Positions 61,703-64,000 of a stretch of 64,000 bases of DNA are shown piece by piece (positions within the stretch are counted from its first letter, which is position 1; the number at the start of each line of letters is the position of its first letter). The translations under genes were made by a program, and so were the position numbers. Below the pieces are notes generated by a model. The model was not told the origin of the DNA and ran no database searches. It worked only from the letters and a program-made list of their open reading frames with translations. The stretch lies in the NCBI RefSeq assembly GCF_036067295.1, contig NZ_CP107954.1:8184001-8248000 (forward strand), written 5' to 3'. This DNA comes from Kribbella sp. NBC_00382 (GTDB taxonomy: Bacteria; Actinomycetota; Actinomycetes; Propionibacteriales; Kribbellaceae).

Positions 61703-63799
61703 GTGACCGAAGCCACCGCCGCCCCGAATGAGCTCGGCCCATCGCCAGATCCGGAGCTCCGGCTGGGCGCGGTGGTCCAGTCCGATGGCACGACCTTCAG
61801 CGTCTGGGCGCCGGCCGCCGAGCGGGTCGAGCTGACGCTGATCTCCGGCGACGGGAGCCAGCGCAATCTGGACCTCGCGCACACGGGCGAGTACTGGACC
61901 GGGTTCGTCGCGGGAGTCGGGCACGGGCAGCGGTACGGGTACCGGGTGCACGGTCCGTTCGACCCGACGCACGGGCTGCGGTTCAACCCAGCCAAGCTGT
62001 TGCTCGACCCGTACGCGCGTGCCGTCGACGGATCACTCGACTTCGCGTCTCCGCTGATCTACGACTCGTCGGAGGGCGACTCGGCTGGGCACGTACCGGT
62101 TGGCGTGGTCGTCGCCTCGTCGGAGCCGCCGCCACCCATCAGTCGGCCGGTTCCATGGACCGAGACGGTGATCTACGAGCTCCACACCAAGGGGTTCACC
62201 AAGCTGCATCCCGACGTACCGGAGCACCAGCGCGGCACGTACGCCGGACTGGCACACCCGTCCGTCATCGCGTATCTGACCGATCTCGGGGTGACCTCGG
62301 TCGAATTGCTGCCTATCCACCACTTCCTGACCGAGCCGGCGATCGCGGCGCGCGGGCTGCCGAACTACTGGGGCTACAACTCGCTCAACTACTTCGCGCC
62401 GCATGCTCCGTTCTCGTCATCCGGGTCGCTCGGTGAGCAGGTTGCCGAGTTCAAGGCAATGGTGGCCGCGTTCCATGCGGCGGGGATCGAGGTGATCCTC
62501 GACGTCGTCTACAACCACACGGCCGAGGGTGGCTTCGACGGGCCGACGCTGAGCTTCCGTGGGCTCGACAATCGCGCGTACTACCGGCTGACGCAGGGCG
62601 GCGCGATGTACGACGTGACCGGGACGGGCAACTCGGTCGACACCTCGCATCCGCAGGTACGGCGACTGGTGATGGACTCGCTGCGGTACTGGGTCGAGGA
62701 AATGGGGGTCGACGGGTTCCGGTTCGACCTGGCGGTGACGCTGATCCGCAACGAGCGGCATGAGGTCGACACGGTCGGGCATCCGTTCCTGGCGGAGGTC
62801 GCGGCGGATCCGGTGCTCGGGCGGGTCAAGCTGATCTCCGAGCCGTGGGATGTCGGGAACTTCGGCTACCAGGTGGGCAACTTCGGGACGCCTTGGTCGG
62901 AGTGGAACGGGAAGTACCGGGACAGCGTGCGCGACATCTGGCGCACCTCGTCGTACGGGGTGCAGGACCTCGCGTACCGGCTCTCGGGATCGAGCGACCT
63001 GTACGGCGACGACGGGCGGTACCCGTATGCGTCGATCAACTTCGTCACCGCGCACGACGGGTTCACGCTGCGCGATCTGGTGTCGTACGACCACAAGCAC
63101 AACGAGCTCAACCGCGAGGACAATCGCGACGGGACCGACGACAACCGCTCCTGGAACTGTGGTGTCGAGGGCGAGACGGACGATCCTGGCGTGATTGCGT
63201 TGCGCAAGCGGCAGATGGCGAACCTGATGTCGACGCTGGTGCTGTCGACCGGCGTGCCGATGATCACGGCCGGCGACGAGTGCGGCCGGACGCAGCACGG
63301 CAACAACAATCCGTACTGCCAGGACAACGAGACCTCGTGGTTCGACTGGTCGCTGCCATCGGTCTGGTCGGATCATCTGGCTTTGACCAAGAAGCTGCTG
63401 GCGTTGCGGGCCGCGCATCCGACCTTGCGGCAATGGCACTACTTCTCTGGTCAGCCGGTGGTGCCGGGTGGGCGCAAGGATCTTTCGTGGATCGCGCCGC
63501 ACGGCGGTGAAATGACCGAGAACGACTGGCACGACGGGAATCTGCGCACGATCGGGATGTTCCTGGCCGGCGACGCGATCCGCGGAACCGATGCCGACGG
63601 CAACGTTCCGGTGGACAACTCGTTCCTGCTCGCGCTCAACGCGACGGCCGAGACGCGGGACGTCGTCGTACCGGACGAGTCCTGGGCGCCGGCGTACGAG
63701 GTCGTGCTGGACACGAGCTCGAGCGGCGCGACCGAGGTGGTCGCGGGCGCCGTCGTACCGCTCGCTCCTCGCTGCCTGGTGTTGCTCCGCGCGCTCTGA
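61703..63799 (+). CDS. glgX: glycogen debranching enzyme GlgX
   Basis: 698 residues from GTG 61703 (GTG 61697 possible). N-terminal CBM48-type domain (RLGAVVQSDGTTFSVWAPAAERVEL), then the GH13 barrel: DVVYNHTAEG, nucleophile Asp342 (GFRFDLAV), acid/base Glu380 (ISEPWD), Asp452 (TAHDGFT). YWGYNSLNYFAPHAPF and NRDGTDDNRSWNCG are typical of GlgX. It cleaves alpha-1,6 links in limit glycogen. Divergent from the sugar uptake operon. Confidence 0.95.
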   Translation: MTEATAAPNELGPSPDPELRLGAVVQSDGTTFSVWAPAAERVELTLISGDGSQRNLDLAHTGEYWTGFVAGVGHGQRYGYRVHGPFDPTHGLRFNPAKLLLDPYARAVDGSLDFASPLIYDSSEGDSAGHVPVGVVVASSEPPPPISRPVPWTETVIYELHTKGFTKLHPDVPEHQRGTYAGLAHPSVIAYLTDLGVTSVELLPIHHFLTEPAIAARGLPNYWGYNSLNYFAPHAPFSSSGSLGEQVAEFKAMVAAFHAAGIEVILDVVYNHTAEGGFDGPTLSFRGLDNRAYYRLTQGGAMYDVTGTGNSVDTSHPQVRRLVMDSLRYWVEEMGVDGFRFDLAVTLIRNERHEVDTVGHPFLAEVAADPVLGRVKLISEPWDVGNFGYQVGNFGTPWSEWNGKYRDSVRDIWRTSSYGVQDLAYRLSGSSDLYGDDGRYPYASINFVTAHDGFTLRDLVSYDHKHNELNREDNRDGTDDNRSWNCGVEGETDDPGVIALRKRQMANLMSTLVLSTGVPMITAGDECGRTQHGNNNPYCQDNETSWFDWSLPSVWSDHLALTKKLLALRAAHPTLRQWHYFSGQPVVPGGRKDLSWIAPHGGEMTENDWHDGNLRTIGMFLAGDAIRGTDADGNVPVDNSFLLALNATAETRDVVVPDESWAPAYEVVLDTSSSGATEVVAGAVVPLAPRCLVLLRAL

Positions 63800-63949
63800 C
63801 TCACGCGCCTGCCCGTGTGCCCAAGGTGCTTGTTTTGCGAGTCTCTGGGGTTGTTCATCTTCGTGGGGTACCTTCTCCCGTCACCAGCTGTTCACGTCCG
63901 GGTCACCTGTTGTGTTCCGGCACTGGGGTGATGTCCGGAGGGGGCCAGG

Positions 63950-64000
63950 ATGGCTTTGTTGCAGGCGGGGAAGCGGCACTACGAGCCGAGCAAGTACGAC
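63950..64000 (+). CDS. start of a following gene, cut by the right edge
   Basis: ATG at 63950 follows GGAGGGGG with good spacing and begins MALLQAGKRHYEPSKYD. Too short to identify. Another frame from ATG 63931 is also open, so the call is tentative. Nothing else is seen between 63800 and 63949. Confidence 0.45.
   Translation, partial: MALLQAGKRHYEPSKYD

Overview
The window is chromosomal DNA from a high-GC actinobacterium. Heavy G/C at third codon positions, frequent GTG starts, ATGA/GTGA/TGATG gene overlaps, actinobacterial gene neighbourhoods and large LamG/RHS secreted proteins point to the Propionibacteriales. A Kribbella-like organism is my best guess, from general recognition and not from any search. 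I saw no rRNA, tRNA, CRISPR array, insertion sequence or prophage.

Layout. (1) 1-16.8 kb, minus strand: two tandem, paralogous modules, each a secreted LamG/DNRLRE-type protein followed by an RHS/YD-repeat protein. RHS1 runs off the left edge. RHS2 carries a Hint pretoxin module and a small Cys/His-rich putative nuclease toxin, followed by an overlapping candidate immunity gene, but its main frame is broken by a 1-nt shift exactly where the variable C-terminus begins. (2) 16.9-31.6 kb: a Tat-signal-bearing peptide deformylase, a PQQ-type sugar dehydrogenase lipoprotein, gatCAB, an ACT-domain protein, two membrane proteins, ligA, a short MetE-like protein, a zinc-ribbon protein, mnmA, a NifS/IscS cysteine desulfurase and a nucleotidyltransferase. 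(3) 31.6-46.8 kb, plus strand: a tightly coupled operon with a beta-lactamase-type serine hydrolase, an oligopeptide ABC importer (one subunit is a permease-ATPase fusion), a prolyl-oligopeptidase/beta-lactamase fusion, an M20 hydrolase, a GNAT acyltransferase and an N-succinylamino acid racemase/OSBS-type enolase, then a PucR-type regulator. The last three enzymes match the known irreversible D- to L-amino acid conversion route, so I read the whole as a scavenging system for D-residue-containing peptides. This is the most interesting system in the window.

(4) 46.8-50.1 kb: an acyltransferase-like protein and a Tat-exported amidase, divergent around a 25-bp tandem repeat. (5) 50.1-56.4 kb: etfBA, a methyltransferase, a membrane protein, a hexapeptide acyltransferase, a second methyltransferase and an enoyl-CoA hydratase. 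This order resembles the mycobacterial Rv3028c-Rv3039c region near the methylglucose lipopolysaccharide genes. (6) 56.4-61.5 kb: a carbohydrate ABC importer without its own ATPase plus two Gfo/Idh/MocA dehydrogenases, divergent from (7) glgX at 61.7-63.8 kb. A possible gene start is cut by the right edge.

Long near-perfect inverted repeats (stems of 21-27 bp) occur in three intergenic regions, and shorter GC-rich hairpins sit at other gene ends. Function calls come from reading motifs by eye; no homology search was run.
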